Origin: Alkalibacillus salilacus
Lineage (GTDB): Bacteria; Bacillota; Bacilli; Bacillales; Alkalibacillaceae
Reading direction: 5' to 3'
Assembly (NCBI RefSeq): GCF_030812915.1
Contig: NZ_JAUSTQ010000004.1
Coordinates: forward strand, 186,001 to 250,000
Length of the DNA: 64,000 bases
A model generated the notes under the pieces. It was not told the DNA's origin. It searched no databases and saw only the letters and a list, made by a program, of their open reading frames with translations. Of this stretch, positions 28,025 to 35,973 are shown piece by piece; the first letter of the stretch is position 1, and every line of letters begins with the position of its first letter. The position numbers were made by a program, and so were the translations under genes.

Positions 28025-29065
28025 ATGAAACCAATCGAAAGTCAGATCGTTCAATATAGAGGTAGTCATTACCATTTTGGTTTTGAACAAGGAAAAGCTC
28101 TGAAAGATTCTAAAATCATACATAATCGATTGAAGCATTGGAAAATAAGACGTCCACGTTTCCAGATTGATATCGATGAAACAAAAGAACAATTTATGAG
28201 ATTCGCACCACAAATATGGGATGAATTGTTAGGTTTACGCGATGGATTAGAAATGCCCCTAGAAGAAGTATTACGTGACTTTGGCGGCTATCGAGTAGAA
28301 ATTAACCGAAGTGGCTGCTCAATCTTAACTGAACAAGACTATATGATTCGTAATTACGATTATCATCCTCAAACTTATGAGGGGCGTTTTAATTTATTCC
28401 AGCCTAATGATGGTGGTTATGCAACGATTGGACCAACTTCACGGTTAACCGGCCGTATGGATGGCATGAATGAGCATGGTCTTGTGATGGCTTATAATTT
28501 CACCCATCGCAAAACGCCTGAAGCTGGTTTTGTCTGCTATATGATTGGAAGAATGATTTTAGAAACATGCCGAAATGTTGAAGAAGCGAAGCAGTTATTA
28601 CAATCATTACCTCATAGAAATGCATTTAGCTATATATTATTAGATCCAAATGGAGAGACATATATCGTAGAAGCAAGCCCAAGAGGTGTTGCCATTCGTA
28701 CAGCTAATGTTTGTACGAACCATTTCGAAAAATTAACCGATGAAAATCGTCATTACCTTGGTGATTCCTACGAGCGCGAAGAAGCCATCAATCATCAACG
28801 TTATCCAAATATGAGTGCAGATGTTGCCTTTCAATTAATGAATGACCGAGGTGGTAGTATTTTCGCAGACAACTATAAAAGCTGGTCAGGTACTATTCAT
28901 ACTTCTGCCTACTTTCCCAAGGAACGTGAAGTTTGGTTTGCACTTGGTGGTGATGCTGAACCTACACGGTTTAACTTTGGCGACTGGTTAAATGGGGAGG
29001 ATTTGAATCGAGATAAAATGTACGGAGAAGTTGAGACGGAGCTCCCGTTTGCCCATATGGATTAA
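28025..29065 (+). CDS. C45-family Ntn hydrolase (acyl-CoA:6-APA acyltransferase-like)
   Basis: A 346-residue protein of the penicillin acyltransferase/C45 family. These are made as precursors and cleave themselves ahead of a Cys that becomes the N-terminal nucleophile; here Cys98 in NRSGCSIL is the expected residue, followed by the MIRNYDYHP segment and an RMDGMNEHGLVMAYNF loop typical of the fold. The natural substrate of bacterial members is mostly unknown, with N-acyl amino acids or peptides suspected. GAGGTG lies before the start. It is monocistronic. Confidence 0.82.
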   Translation: MKPIESQIVQYRGSHYHFGFEQGKALKDSKIIHNRLKHWKIRRPRFQIDIDETKEQFMRFAPQIWDELLGLRDGLEMPLEEVLRDFGGYRVEINRSGCSILTEQDYMIRNYDYHPQTYEGRFNLFQPNDGGYATIGPTSRLTGRMDGMNEHGLVMAYNFTHRKTPEAGFVCYMIGRMILETCRNVEEAKQLLQSLPHRNAFSYILLDPNGETYIVEASPRGVAIRTANVCTNHFEKLTDENRHYLGDSYEREEAINHQRYPNMSADVAFQLMNDRGGSIFADNYKSWSGTIHTSAYFPKEREVWFALGGDAEPTRFNFGDWLNGEDLNRDKMYGEVETELPFAHMD

Positions 29066-29083
29066 ACACATGATTTAATCATG

Positions 29084-29122
29084 TAAAAAGCCTCAAAAGG
29101 AATCTTCCTTTTGAGGCTTAAT
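29084..29122. terminator. Bidirectional terminator between the C45 hydrolase and mhqD
   Basis: A stem of about 14 bp (AAGCCTCAAAAGGA with TCCTTTTGAGGCTT), with A's upstream and T-rich sequence on both exits. The two genes converge on it. Confidence 0.87.
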
Positions 29123-29128
29123 TTATAA

Positions 29129-29734
29129 TTAATCCAATTGTTGATACCAGTCCTGAGCAGCTTTAATTTCACCTAAATTCAGCTGATGACCTTGACTCTC
29201 CCAATGAAGCTTAACGTCTGCTCCAGCACCAGATAAAATAGCCTTCAAGTCTTCAGACTCTTGAGCTGGACAAATCGGGTCGTTCGTTCCAGCCGCTATA
29301 AACACACCCTTACCTGATAAATCTGGTAAATCAATACCTCGTCTCGGTACCATTGGATGATGCAAACTCGCTGCGCGCAGTGAATCTTGATAATGGAATA
29401 GCAGACTACCTGCGATATTAGCACCATTGGAATAGCCAACCGCAATAACATTCTGACGGTCAAATCCATAATCTTTAGCTGCTTGATCAAGAAACTCATA
29501 CAGTTCCTTCGTGCGGAAAATCAAATCCTCTTCATCAAACACACCTTCCGCTAATCGTTTAAAATAACGAGGCATGCCATTTTCTGATACATTCCCTCTC
29601 ACACTTAACACATTAGCTGTTGGGTCAATATAATCGACAAGTGGTAACAAATCTTCTTCCGTGCCACCTGTTCCATGCAACAATAATAATGTAGGGCTAT
29701 CTAGGCTTTCGCCTTCTTTAAAAATATGCTTCAT
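29129..29734 (-). CDS. mhqD: MhqD-like carboxylesterase/hydrolase
   Basis: A 201-residue alpha/beta-hydrolase closely resembling Bacillus MhqD throughout (LLLLHGTGGTEEDLLPL, VRGNVSENGMPRYFKRL, VIAVGYSNGANIAGSLLFHY). The triad is Ser102, Asp152 and His183. In Bacillus mhqD belongs to the mhqNOD operon, repressed by MhqR and induced by quinones and catechols; here it stands alone, with neither nitroreductase nor dioxygenase beside it. AAAGGAGTG lies before the ATG, and an inverted repeat sits just upstream. A quinone-stress role is inferred from the family. Confidence 0.9.
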   Translation of the reverse strand: MKHIFKEGESLDSPTLLLLHGTGGTEEDLLPLVDYIDPTANVLSVRGNVSENGMPRYFKRLAEGVFDEEDLIFRTKELYEFLDQAAKDYGFDRQNVIAVGYSNGANIAGSLLFHYQDSLRAASLHHPMVPRRGIDLPDLSGKGVFIAAGTNDPICPAQESEDLKAILSGAGADVKLHWESQGHQLNLGEIKAAQDWYQQLD

Positions 29735-29746
29735 CGTGTCACTCCT

Positions 29747-29809
29747 TTAACCACCAATAATAACTGGTTAATCTAATAAAATCTTACCACTTATTTATCT
29801 TAACTTCAA
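29747..29809 (-). promoter_or_regulatory. mhqD promoter with downstream inverted repeat (candidate operator)
   Basis: Minus strand: TTGAAG (29804-29809), 17 bp, TAAGAT (29781-29786) with an extended -10 TG, then a perfect inverted repeat TTAACCA, 11 bp, TGGTTAA (29747-29771) covering roughly +3 to +27 and ending just before the ribosome binding site. The position suits a repressor. The half-sites do not match the MhqR operator I know (ATCTC..GAGAT type), so the regulator is unknown. Confidence 0.5.
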
Positions 29810-29883
29810 AATGATTGCCTTATGTTTGTTATTCTGTTGATTGGGGAAGCGTAACTTTAAGAACTCATTAAGGTGGTGATCAT

Positions 29884-29952
29884 ATGTTACGCACAATTTT
29901 AATGGTTATAGGTGCAATCGTCGTAATCGGTTGGATTCTTTCTATGCTTTAA
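29884..29952 (+). CDS. Very small hydrophobic protein (22 residues)
   Basis: A 22-codon frame, ATG to TAA, encodes MLRTILMVIGAIVVIGWILS and two more residues: a single membrane helix after a one-Arg N-terminus. A strong site (AAGGTGGTGAT) stands 4 to 6 bases before the ATG, and a terminator-like hairpin follows. Small one-helix proteins with this look are common in Bacillaceae. No function can be assigned; expression is inferred from the ribosome binding site. Confidence 0.5.
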   Translation: MLRTILMVIGAIVVIGWILSML

Positions 29953-30012
29953 GTCTTCAAAAGTATAGCCATTATATAATGAAGTATTACATTTATTCCC
30001 CCAACAAACGAC

Positions 30013-30046
30013 AGCATCCCTGGATCTAAATCTAGGGATGCTTTTA
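30013..30046. terminator. Bidirectional terminator
   Basis: Nine-bp stem AGCATCCCT with AGGGATGCT around a 12-base loop, ending in TTTTA on plus. It lies between the 22-residue ORF and the convergent YrhK-like gene. Confidence 0.72.
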
Positions 30047-30048
30047 TA

Positions 30049-30372
30049 TTAGGACTGGTTTGTTAACTCATCATATTCTTCACCATAATAACGACGGGCC
30101 TTAATCTCGTGAACTAAACGGATCGTCGGTTTAATCATCAATTGAAAACTGCCTAGGACAAACAGCGTTACTCCCCACACTTTTAATGGTTCAAAATAGA
30201 AAAACACACTCCCTACTAAAAACCATGTAGCAATCGTAAAATCATTTATGGTATACAACAAATTATAAATATCTTTATAAAATCGATTATGACTTCTCAT
30301 TCGTTCATCAATATAGGCTTCGCGAGACAATTGATTAGCATCAGCTAAATCTTGTTCTTGTTTTAATGCCAT
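30049..30372 (-). CDS. YrhK-domain membrane protein
   Basis: A 107-residue protein with two predicted membrane helices around residues 45-85. The stretch NLLYTINDFTIATWFLVGSV followed by a second helix and MIKPTIRLVHEIKARR is the YrhK-type domain of small Bacillus membrane proteins. The function is unknown. The start at 30372 has GGGAGGT 7 bases upstream; the longer frame to 30390 would include that site. It is monocistronic. Confidence 0.75.
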   Translation of the reverse strand: MALKQEQDLADANQLSREAYIDERMRSHNRFYKDIYNLLYTINDFTIATWFLVGSVFFYFEPLKVWGVTLFVLGSFQLMIKPTIRLVHEIKARRYYGEEYDELTNQS

Positions 30373-30481
30373 CTCATCAACCTCCCTCAAAATATGACAT
30401 TGTCATATGACTATATCCTTAAAATCTTTATTTAAAACATAAAAAAATGACCGAAAATCGGCCATTCTTTTGGTTTAAGTG

Positions 30482-30724
30482 CTATGATTTATTGTTGAAA
30501 TAGGCTTCTGCTTTTTCTAAATAAACCTCATCACCTGGCATCATTTCTAAATCCTCTACAATTGCTGAAACCGGACAAACTGATACACATGCTCCACAGT
30601 TAATACAAACTTCAGGATCTATGTAAAATTGATCCCCTCCATCTTCTATACAATCAACAGGACAGACATCCACACATTCTGCTGCCTTTTCGTTTTGACA
30701 AGGGCTTGTAATGACAAACGCCAT
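30482..30724 (-). CDS. Ferredoxin with two iron-sulfur cluster motifs
   Basis: An 80-residue ferredoxin. Cys9, Cys17, Cys21 and Cys25 form the first set (C-x7-C-x3-C-P), and Cys40, Cys43, Cys46 and Cys50 form a regular CxxCxxCxxxCP set. The wide C-x7-C spacing of the first set is like 7Fe ferredoxins that hold one [3Fe-4S] and one [4Fe-4S] cluster, and unlike the single-cluster Fer usual in Bacillus. It acts as a soluble low-potential electron carrier; no partner gene is nearby. A good ribosome binding site (GGAGGTAATTCAT) precedes the start. Confidence 0.9.
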   Translation of the reverse strand: MAFVITSPCQNEKAAECVDVCPVDCIEDGGDQFYIDPEVCINCGACVSVCPVSAIVEDLEMMPGDEVYLEKAEAYFNNKS

Positions 30725-30783
30725 ATGAATTACCTCCTTCTGTCCCTTCTATTTTACCTTAAACAATCTTATCTTCAAACAAA

Positions 30784-30818
30784 TAAAAATAAAGCCTCGG
30801 CTTATAAGCCAAGGCCTT
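30784..30818 (-). terminator. Terminator of the acidic lipoprotein gene at 30831
   Basis: Minus-strand hairpin around GGCTTATAAGCC, extended by GCCT/AGGC pairs, with a T-rich exit (TTTATTTTTATTT). Confidence 0.78.
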
Positions 30819-30830
30819 ATCGAGATTGAG

Positions 30831-31460
30831 TTATTCTTCTTCACTATCTTCTTCAGTTTGATCATCAGGATGCTCACCTTGTAGATAACCGAATTGGAAG
30901 TTGTCATATTTCCATTCGCCGTCGACATTGACAACATTGTAAACGTAGTTACCGCGATATTCTTCGCCTTCATCAATTGTCATGCTAACCTGTAGATTAT
31001 CTTCCATTAACTCTAAAGAATCGACTGTTGAAGCAAGCTCTTCATCAAACAAGAATGTATAGTCCTTTTCAGCCCATGTTAAGCTTCCTTCTTCACCTTC
31101 AAGTGCTTCACTCGCAACTTCGTTAGCTTGTTCTTCTGTAATTGGTGCTTCATCAACTAAGTGTTGAGCAAACTCATCAACTGATTCAAAGTCCGCTTCT
31201 GCACTAGCTTCATATGACTCTTCCATAACAGCACTATAATCACGCATCACATTTAAAGCTTGTTCTTCAGGTGAACCATCTTCTGAGCTACTGTCTTCAC
31301 TATCCTCAGAACTGCTCTCTCCATCAGAACCTTCTTCATTCTCTACTTCTTCGTTTCCTTCTTGGTTGTTTTCTTGATCTTCTGATGACTCATCATCCCC
31401 ACCATTACACGCCGCTAATACTAGCATCGTAACAAACAGGAACATGACTAAACGTTTCAT
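30831..31460 (-). CDS. Acidic lipoprotein of unknown function
   Basis: A 209-residue secreted lipoprotein with a lipobox (LAAC, Cys18), then about 50 residues of almost only Glu, Asp, Ser, Asn and Gln (a disordered spacer), then a folded domain from about residue 66 with a helix-rich start (EEQALNVMRDYSAVMEE) and a beta-rich end (YRGNYVYNVVNVDGEWKYD) reminiscent of DUF4878/NTF2-like lipoproteins. The tail is acidic again. No partner genes. The charge bias fits a protein facing a saline exterior. Confidence 0.7.
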   Translation of the reverse strand: MKRLVMFLFVTMLVLAACNGGDDESSEDQENNQEGNEEVENEEGSDGESSSEDSEDSSSEDGSPEEQALNVMRDYSAVMEESYEASAEADFESVDEFAQHLVDEAPITEEQANEVASEALEGEEGSLTWAEKDYTFLFDEELASTVDSLELMEDNLQVSMTIDEGEEYRGNYVYNVVNVDGEWKYDNFQFGYLQGEHPDDQTEEDSEEE

Positions 31461-31578
31461 GAAACCCCTCCTGGTACTTGTTTTATTTTTCTGACAAATA
31501 CTAGTCTAAATATCTATGAAATCGCTGTCAATCAAAAAGTTACGTGTTACGAAATTTTTCGACATTCTTTCACAACAA

Positions 31579-32286
31579 TTAGAGTAAAAAGGGCTCTGCC
31601 AAATAGAAGCCTTGACCTTGTTCAACACCTAATTGGCGCGCTACATCCAAGTGACTAGCTGATTCAATACCTTCAAGAATAAATTGTGTATTGGTTTCTT
31701 TACAATAACCGATTAAAGACTCGATCATTTTTTGTTTAAGTGTTGAATAAGCCAATTCTGAGGTGAAATAACGATCCATTTTGATAATATCCGGCTCCAA
31801 TTCAATCATCAATCGAAAAGAAGACGACCCTTTGCCAACATCATCAATCGACAATAGGAAACCATAATCTTTTAGTTGTTGGACGGATTCTTTTAGTGAA
31901 TCAAGATTTTTAATCGCTTCAAGCTCAACCAACTCCACAATGACTTGATCAGGAGCCATGTGATAATCGTTAACGAGACCAGACAAGAAGGATGGGAAGT
32001 CTACTGTTGAAACCGTTGATGGTAACACATTAATACATAACACCCCTGAAGACACGTCGCTTTCATTAAATTGTTTAACAGCATGGCTGACCGATAGTTT
32101 ATCTAGTTTAAGTAATGTCTCTCGATCTTGTATCGACCGAAAAAATTCATCAGGTGCATCAATCCACTCCGATCGTAATAATGCTTCGTAACCAACAATC
32201 GTTTGACTATTTAAATTCAATATCGGCTGGAACCGGTGATAAAAAGCTTGATAATCAATTAATTGACGAACCACATCTACTGACAT
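31579..32286 (-). CDS. Stand-alone EAL-domain protein (probable c-di-GMP phosphodiesterase)
   Basis: A 235-residue protein made of the EAL domain only. The catalytic signature residues are visible: EALLR (Glu34), the Asn in CINVLPS, ELVELE, the Asp pair in SIDDVGKG, the Lys in IIKMDRY, the Glu in LEGIES and the Gln in GQGFYLAEP. The loop-6 motif reads DDVGKGSSS rather than the usual DDFGTG, so activity may be altered. There is no sensor or GGDEF domain. It would hydrolyse c-di-GMP in the cytoplasm or act as a binding protein. Confidence 0.82.
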   Translation of the reverse strand: MSVDVVRQLIDYQAFYHRFQPILNLNSQTIVGYEALLRSEWIDAPDEFFRSIQDRETLLKLDKLSVSHAVKQFNESDVSSGVLCINVLPSTVSTVDFPSFLSGLVNDYHMAPDQVIVELVELEAIKNLDSLKESVQQLKDYGFLLSIDDVGKGSSSFRLMIELEPDIIKMDRYFTSELAYSTLKQKMIESLIGYCKETNTQFILEGIESASHLDVARQLGVEQGQGFYLAEPFLL

Positions 32287-32463
32287 GTCAATACGCTCCT
32301 TTAGCTCATTAACCTGATAACACTATTAAATACTAAAATGAGTAGCCACGCAATAAAAGATATTCTGGTTTAAACAAAGTCCATCAAGTATTTCCTTTGG
32401 TATAAATGCCGAAAGACGATATAATATTGGTTGGCCCTATTAATTGTGTTAGGAGGATGAACA

Positions 32464-32718
32464 ATGGGCATCGTAGTCGTAGAAATTTGCGACGGCAACT
32501 TGATGACCGAAGTTGATTTAGAAGGCATCATTGAATCCGAATACCCAGATGTTGCGGTATTGGAAAACAGTTGCCTTAATAACTGTGGCATGTGCGCTAT
32601 GCGTCCATTTGCCCTCGTTAATAATCGACGTGTCTTCGGTAAGACGCCAGAGCAATGCATAGATAAAATAAGAAAAATAATCGATGAAGAACTAGCTGCA
32701 TTTAATGATGAACTTTAA
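32464..32718 (+). CDS. DUF1450 (YuzB-type) family protein
   Basis: An 84-residue protein with the DUF1450 pattern: an N-terminal strand VVVEICDGNL, then a CLNNCGMCAMRPFALVNNR segment with closely spaced Cys residues (CxxxCxxC, about residues 38-45), and a C-terminal helix. The Cys arrangement suggests metal or Fe-S binding, but no role is established for the family. AGGAGGATGAACA precedes the ATG. The following membrane protein gene starts 40 bp downstream, so the two may be cotranscribed. Confidence 0.8.
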   Translation: MGIVVVEICDGNLMTEVDLEGIIESEYPDVAVLENSCLNNCGMCAMRPFALVNNRRVFGKTPEQCIDKIRKIIDEELAAFNDEL

Positions 32719-32758
32719 TCCGATTAAATAGATGATTAGAACCAAAAAGGAATGACGC

Positions 32759-33247
32759 ATGATGACGATGGTAAGAATTTTACGAAATAGTCTCAAACTA
32801 CCTAAAAAGCAAGCTTTATTTGCATTAAATCGTGAAACCATGCGCGACACAATGGTCTATCTCTTACTATTAATGACCACTCTGTGTTTACCAGATACTA
32901 TTCGGATTACGTACCACTATTTAAACGAAGAAGCTGGAACTTCATTAGATCTGTTTATTACGCAATTGATCGTACTACTTCCGTTTATCATCATGTTCTT
33001 AACGGTAGCAGGCGTTTCCGCGCTAGCGGGTATTGCTTATATGATTCGAACGATGACAAAACGGAAACTCGCCTATCATCAATTGTGGAAAATGACGGGG
33101 TATGCTTTGACACTGCCTATATTAATCGTTGTCATCATGCGAATAATGGAATGGTCACATTGGCTTTTCATGCTTATTCCTTTAGGTCTGCTATATATTT
33201 TGTTATATAAAATGATCACGACTTTCCCAAAGCGAAAGTCCGCCTAA
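32759..33247 (+). CDS. Four-helix membrane protein, possibly DUF1189-related
   Basis: A 162-residue protein with about four membrane segments (roughly residues 32-50, 68-95, 112-128, 132-150) and a basic N-terminus. The start NSLKLPKKQALFALNRE recalls the N-terminus of DUF1189 membrane proteins, but the protein is shorter and I am not certain. AAAAGGA lies 7 bases before ATG 32759. It follows the DUF1450 gene in the same direction and ends in a terminator. Function unknown. Confidence 0.6.
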   Translation: MMTMVRILRNSLKLPKKQALFALNRETMRDTMVYLLLLMTTLCLPDTIRITYHYLNEEAGTSLDLFITQLIVLLPFIIMFLTVAGVSALAGIAYMIRTMTKRKLAYHQLWKMTGYALTLPILIVVIMRIMEWSHWLFMLIPLGLLYILLYKMITTFPKRKSA

Positions 33248-33278
33248 ACGTCTCATGATCACAATGAGGCGTTTTTAT
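33247..33278 (+). terminator. Terminator after the DUF1450/membrane protein pair
   Basis: Stem AACGTCTCAT with ATGAGGCGTT (one G-T pair) and a T5 run, directly after the stop codon. Confidence 0.82.
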
Positions 33279-33282
33279 TTAT

Positions 33283-33684
33283 TTACAATTCCTGTTTCAA
33301 TGTATGATAAAAATGATTGAGCTCTTCGATATAATACGTTTGAATATCCTCAATTAATTCATGACGAACTTTATCCGTATGAATATATAGCGTGAGATTT
33401 TTTCTGTTTAAGGCTTTCAACCAGACTTTATCATCTTTAATAAACGGAAATTCCTTCGCTTCTTTAATCGCTTGTCGATGAGAATCCACAGATATTTCCT
33501 GAGCATCCAAATAATCAATGATTGTATTTATACCATGCTCCCACGCGACTTCGAAGAAATGAATAAAACCCGCTTCTTCCAATTCATTTTCAAAGATCTC
33601 TTCATTGAAGGGTGCGAGCTTAATAAAACTTTGTTCGAACGTTTCAAATCGTTGCTTCCAGCGTAGTGATTTACTTGATTCCAT
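33283..33684 (-). CDS. Orphan HI0074-type nucleotidyltransferase substrate-binding protein (HEPN-like)
   Basis: A 133-residue all-helical protein. The start (LRWKQRFETFEQSFIKL) and the motif GFIHFFEVAWEHGINTIIDYL are those of the HI0074 family (NTase_sub_bind), which normally pairs with an HI0073-like MNT nucleotidyltransferase as a two-gene module now viewed as HEPN/MNT toxin-antitoxin. Here no nucleotidyltransferase lies on either side, so it is an orphan. The usual R-x4-6-H motif near the C-terminus is only approximated by NRKNLTLYIH, so ribonuclease activity is doubtful. Confidence 0.75.
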   Translation of the reverse strand: MESSKSLRWKQRFETFEQSFIKLAPFNEEIFENELEEAGFIHFFEVAWEHGINTIIDYLDAQEISVDSHRQAIKEAKEFPFIKDDKVWLKALNRKNLTLYIHTDKVRHELIEDIQTYYIEELNHFYHTLKQEL

Positions 33685-33740
33685 TGTTATACTCCATTCA
33701 TAGTTAGTCTCATTCTATTGTAAAAGAGCAGCGCATACAA

Positions 33741-33772
33741 AACAAACCTCCTAACAGTGTTAGGAGGTTTGT
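33741..33772 (-). terminator. Terminator of the glutamate symporter gene
   Basis: Perfect stem ACAAACCTCCTAACA with TGTTAGGAGGTTTGT around a short G/C centre, with a T-rich exit on minus. Confidence 0.85.
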
Positions 33773-33786
33773 CTATATGATTGCCA

Positions 33787-35010
33787 TCAATTTTGGTTTT
33801 TCTCTTCACTTCGATTAATAATTTTCGTACCAACTAAATCACCTGTCACATTAAGTGCTGTACAGCCCATACCAACTAATGCATCGACTGCTGTCAATAA
33901 TGCGACTGCTTCCATTGGTAAACCTAATTGCGCAAAAACTGTTGCGATCATAACAATTCCTGCACCTGGCACACCAGCTGTTCCAATAGATGCCAATGTT
34001 CCAATAATAACAATGGTTAGCACTTCAGCGATCGACAATGGTTCGCCAATTACCGTAGCAGCGAACACCGCTGATACAGCAATTCGAATCGCCGCACCAT
34101 CCATATTAACAGTGGCACCAAACGGTAAACTAAAACTATATAAAGGTTGATGTAGTTGCATCTGACGAGCAGCATTTAATGTTACAGGTAACGTCCCTGA
34201 ACTACTTTGAGTGACAAAGGCCGTAATCATCGGGGTTCGCGCACCTTTTAAGAATTCCCATGGTGAATGACCTGTCAATTTAATAAAGACTAAATATAGT
34301 ATTAATTGCACAATTAAAGCTAAGTATAATACTAAGATAAATTCACCTAACGATGTTAATGTATCGATCCCATGTTCAGCAACAGTTGTCGCGATAATTG
34401 CAAAGACACCAATTGGTAAATACTGAAGAATCACACGCATAATTTTAAATGTCGCTTCATTCAACGCTTCAATCACTTGATAAAGCATTTCTCCTTGTTG
34501 CTTCAAAGCATCTGACTGTCGCATGTACGCCAAGGCGACTCCAAATGTAATAGCTGTAAAAATAATACCAAGTAAATTTAGATCATTAAACGCTGTCACA
34601 ATATTTTCTGGCACTATATTGAGTAGTACACTTGCGATACCAGGATGCTCAGGTGAATCATAACTTTCATTTGGATCTAATGACATCCCTTCACCAGGCG
34701 CTAATAATAACGCAATTGAGACACCAACTATAATAGCAACAGCAGAAGTCACGGTGTAATAACCTAATACTTTACCACCCATTCTTCCCAAATCACGAAT
34801 ATTCGTCTGATTGACACCAACAATAAGTGTAAACAAAATAAGCGGTAAAATTAAGAATTTCAACAGGCGAATCAGCAGTTCACCAAATGGATTCAAATAA
34901 GGAACAACGCTTTCACCGAAAACGAGCCCCACTAAAACACCCAATATTAATGCTACTGATATCTTCACAATAAGCGACCCATTCCAATAAGCTTTTAACA
35001 TTGATTTCAT
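33787..35010 (-). CDS. Glutamate/dicarboxylate:cation symporter (GltP/GltT-like)
   Basis: A 407-residue DAACS transporter with eight helices and both hairpins; TQSSSGTLPVTLNAARQM (about residues 265-282) is the Ser-rich hairpin and FGATVNMDGAAI the NMDG cation-binding motif that defines the glutamate branch. It takes up glutamate or aspartate with Na+ or H+. The start at 35010 follows TGGAGGTGTG. It is monocistronic. The second DAACS protein of the window (20703) lacks the NMDG motif. Confidence 0.9.
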   Translation of the reverse strand: MKSMLKAYWNGSLIVKISVALILGVLVGLVFGESVVPYLNPFGELLIRLLKFLILPLILFTLIVGVNQTNIRDLGRMGGKVLGYYTVTSAVAIIVGVSIALLLAPGEGMSLDPNESYDSPEHPGIASVLLNIVPENIVTAFNDLNLLGIIFTAITFGVALAYMRQSDALKQQGEMLYQVIEALNEATFKIMRVILQYLPIGVFAIIATTVAEHGIDTLTSLGEFILVLYLALIVQLILYLVFIKLTGHSPWEFLKGARTPMITAFVTQSSSGTLPVTLNAARQMQLHQPLYSFSLPFGATVNMDGAAIRIAVSAVFAATVIGEPLSIAEVLTIVIIGTLASIGTAGVPGAGIVMIATVFAQLGLPMEAVALLTAVDALVGMGCTALNVTGDLVGTKIINRSEEKNQN

Positions 35011-35179
35011 TAAACACACCTCCAAAATCCTAAGTATTCCTATAAGAATTATTACTTAAAACATATTATGTGACCATGTTTGATTTGTCAAACATCCAAA
35101 TCATTAAGCATAATAATAGACTTTCACTTATATATTTGGTTACGTTAGACATAGATTGAATGAAGAAAGGATGAGACAA

Positions 35180-35833
35180 ATGAAAGTATTAGTTGTCGGA
35201 GCAAACGGTCAAATCGGAAAGCATTTAGTGCAATTCATTCAAGATCATGATGGCCTGCAAGCAAAAGCCATGATTCGCAAACAAGAACAAGCAAGCTATT
35301 TTGAAGATTTAGGAGCAGAAGTTGCTCTTGTTGATTTAGAGGATGACATTGAAACAATCCAAAAAGCAGCAAATGATGTCGACGCTGTCGTTTTCACAGC
35401 TGGTTCTGGACCACATACCGGGAAAGATAAGACAATTATGATTGATTTAGATGGTGCCGTAAAAACAATTGAAGCGACGAAAGCAGCGGGCGTCAAACGT
35501 TTTGTCATGATTAGCTCATTCGACACATCCCGTGAAGCGATTCAAGAAGCGCCCGAGTCATTCTCGCCTTATGTCGCAGCGAAACATTACGCAGATGTTT
35601 GGCTGCGCGATTCAGGCTTGGATTATACAATTATTCATCCTGGACGTTTAACCAATGACGAAGGAACTGGCAAAGTAAGCCTGGCTGAACAAACTAAACC
35701 CGATCAAGTGGCACGCGAAGATATTGCGCGTGTGATTTTATCCAGCCTGGTTCATGACAGTACAATTGGTCAAGAATTCCAAGTTGTCCAAGGCGACCAA
35801 GAAGTTGATCAAGCCATCCAATCCCTAAATTAG
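35180..35833 (+). CDS. NAD(P)-binding atypical SDR protein, YhfK-like
   Basis: A 217-residue single-domain Rossmann protein. The N-terminal nucleotide motif is VVGANGQIGKHL, the FTAGSG loop is at about residue 73, and a YVAAKHYAD segment gives the Tyr-x3-Lys pair; the C-terminus is short as in the NmrA/YhfK subgroup. Resemblance to Bacillus YhfK is high by eye. The physiological substrate is unknown. The start at 35180 follows GAAAGGATG; the frame extends to 35156 without a site. It is monocistronic. Confidence 0.85.
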   Translation: MKVLVVGANGQIGKHLVQFIQDHDGLQAKAMIRKQEQASYFEDLGAEVALVDLEDDIETIQKAANDVDAVVFTAGSGPHTGKDKTIMIDLDGAVKTIEATKAAGVKRFVMISSFDTSREAIQEAPESFSPYVAAKHYADVWLRDSGLDYTIIHPGRLTNDEGTGKVSLAEQTKPDQVAREDIARVILSSLVHDSTIGQEFQVVQGDQEVDQAIQSLN

Positions 35834-35841
35834 AACTAACA

Positions 35842-35880
35842 TAGCGATCGCAGTCAATTTGCGATCGCTATATTCGTTTT
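35842..35880 (+). terminator. Terminator after the YhfK-like gene
   Basis: Twelve-bp perfect stem ATAGCGATCGCA with TGCGATCGCTAT, with T-rich sequence (TATTCGTTTTTA) a few bases beyond. Confidence 0.75.
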
Positions 35881-35973
35881 TAACACGGAACGTCAATACA
35901 TAATCTGTCTAATCTAAATGAAACATGTTACGATAATCTAAGTGTTTAACTATTTCAAAATCGGAGAGTATTT

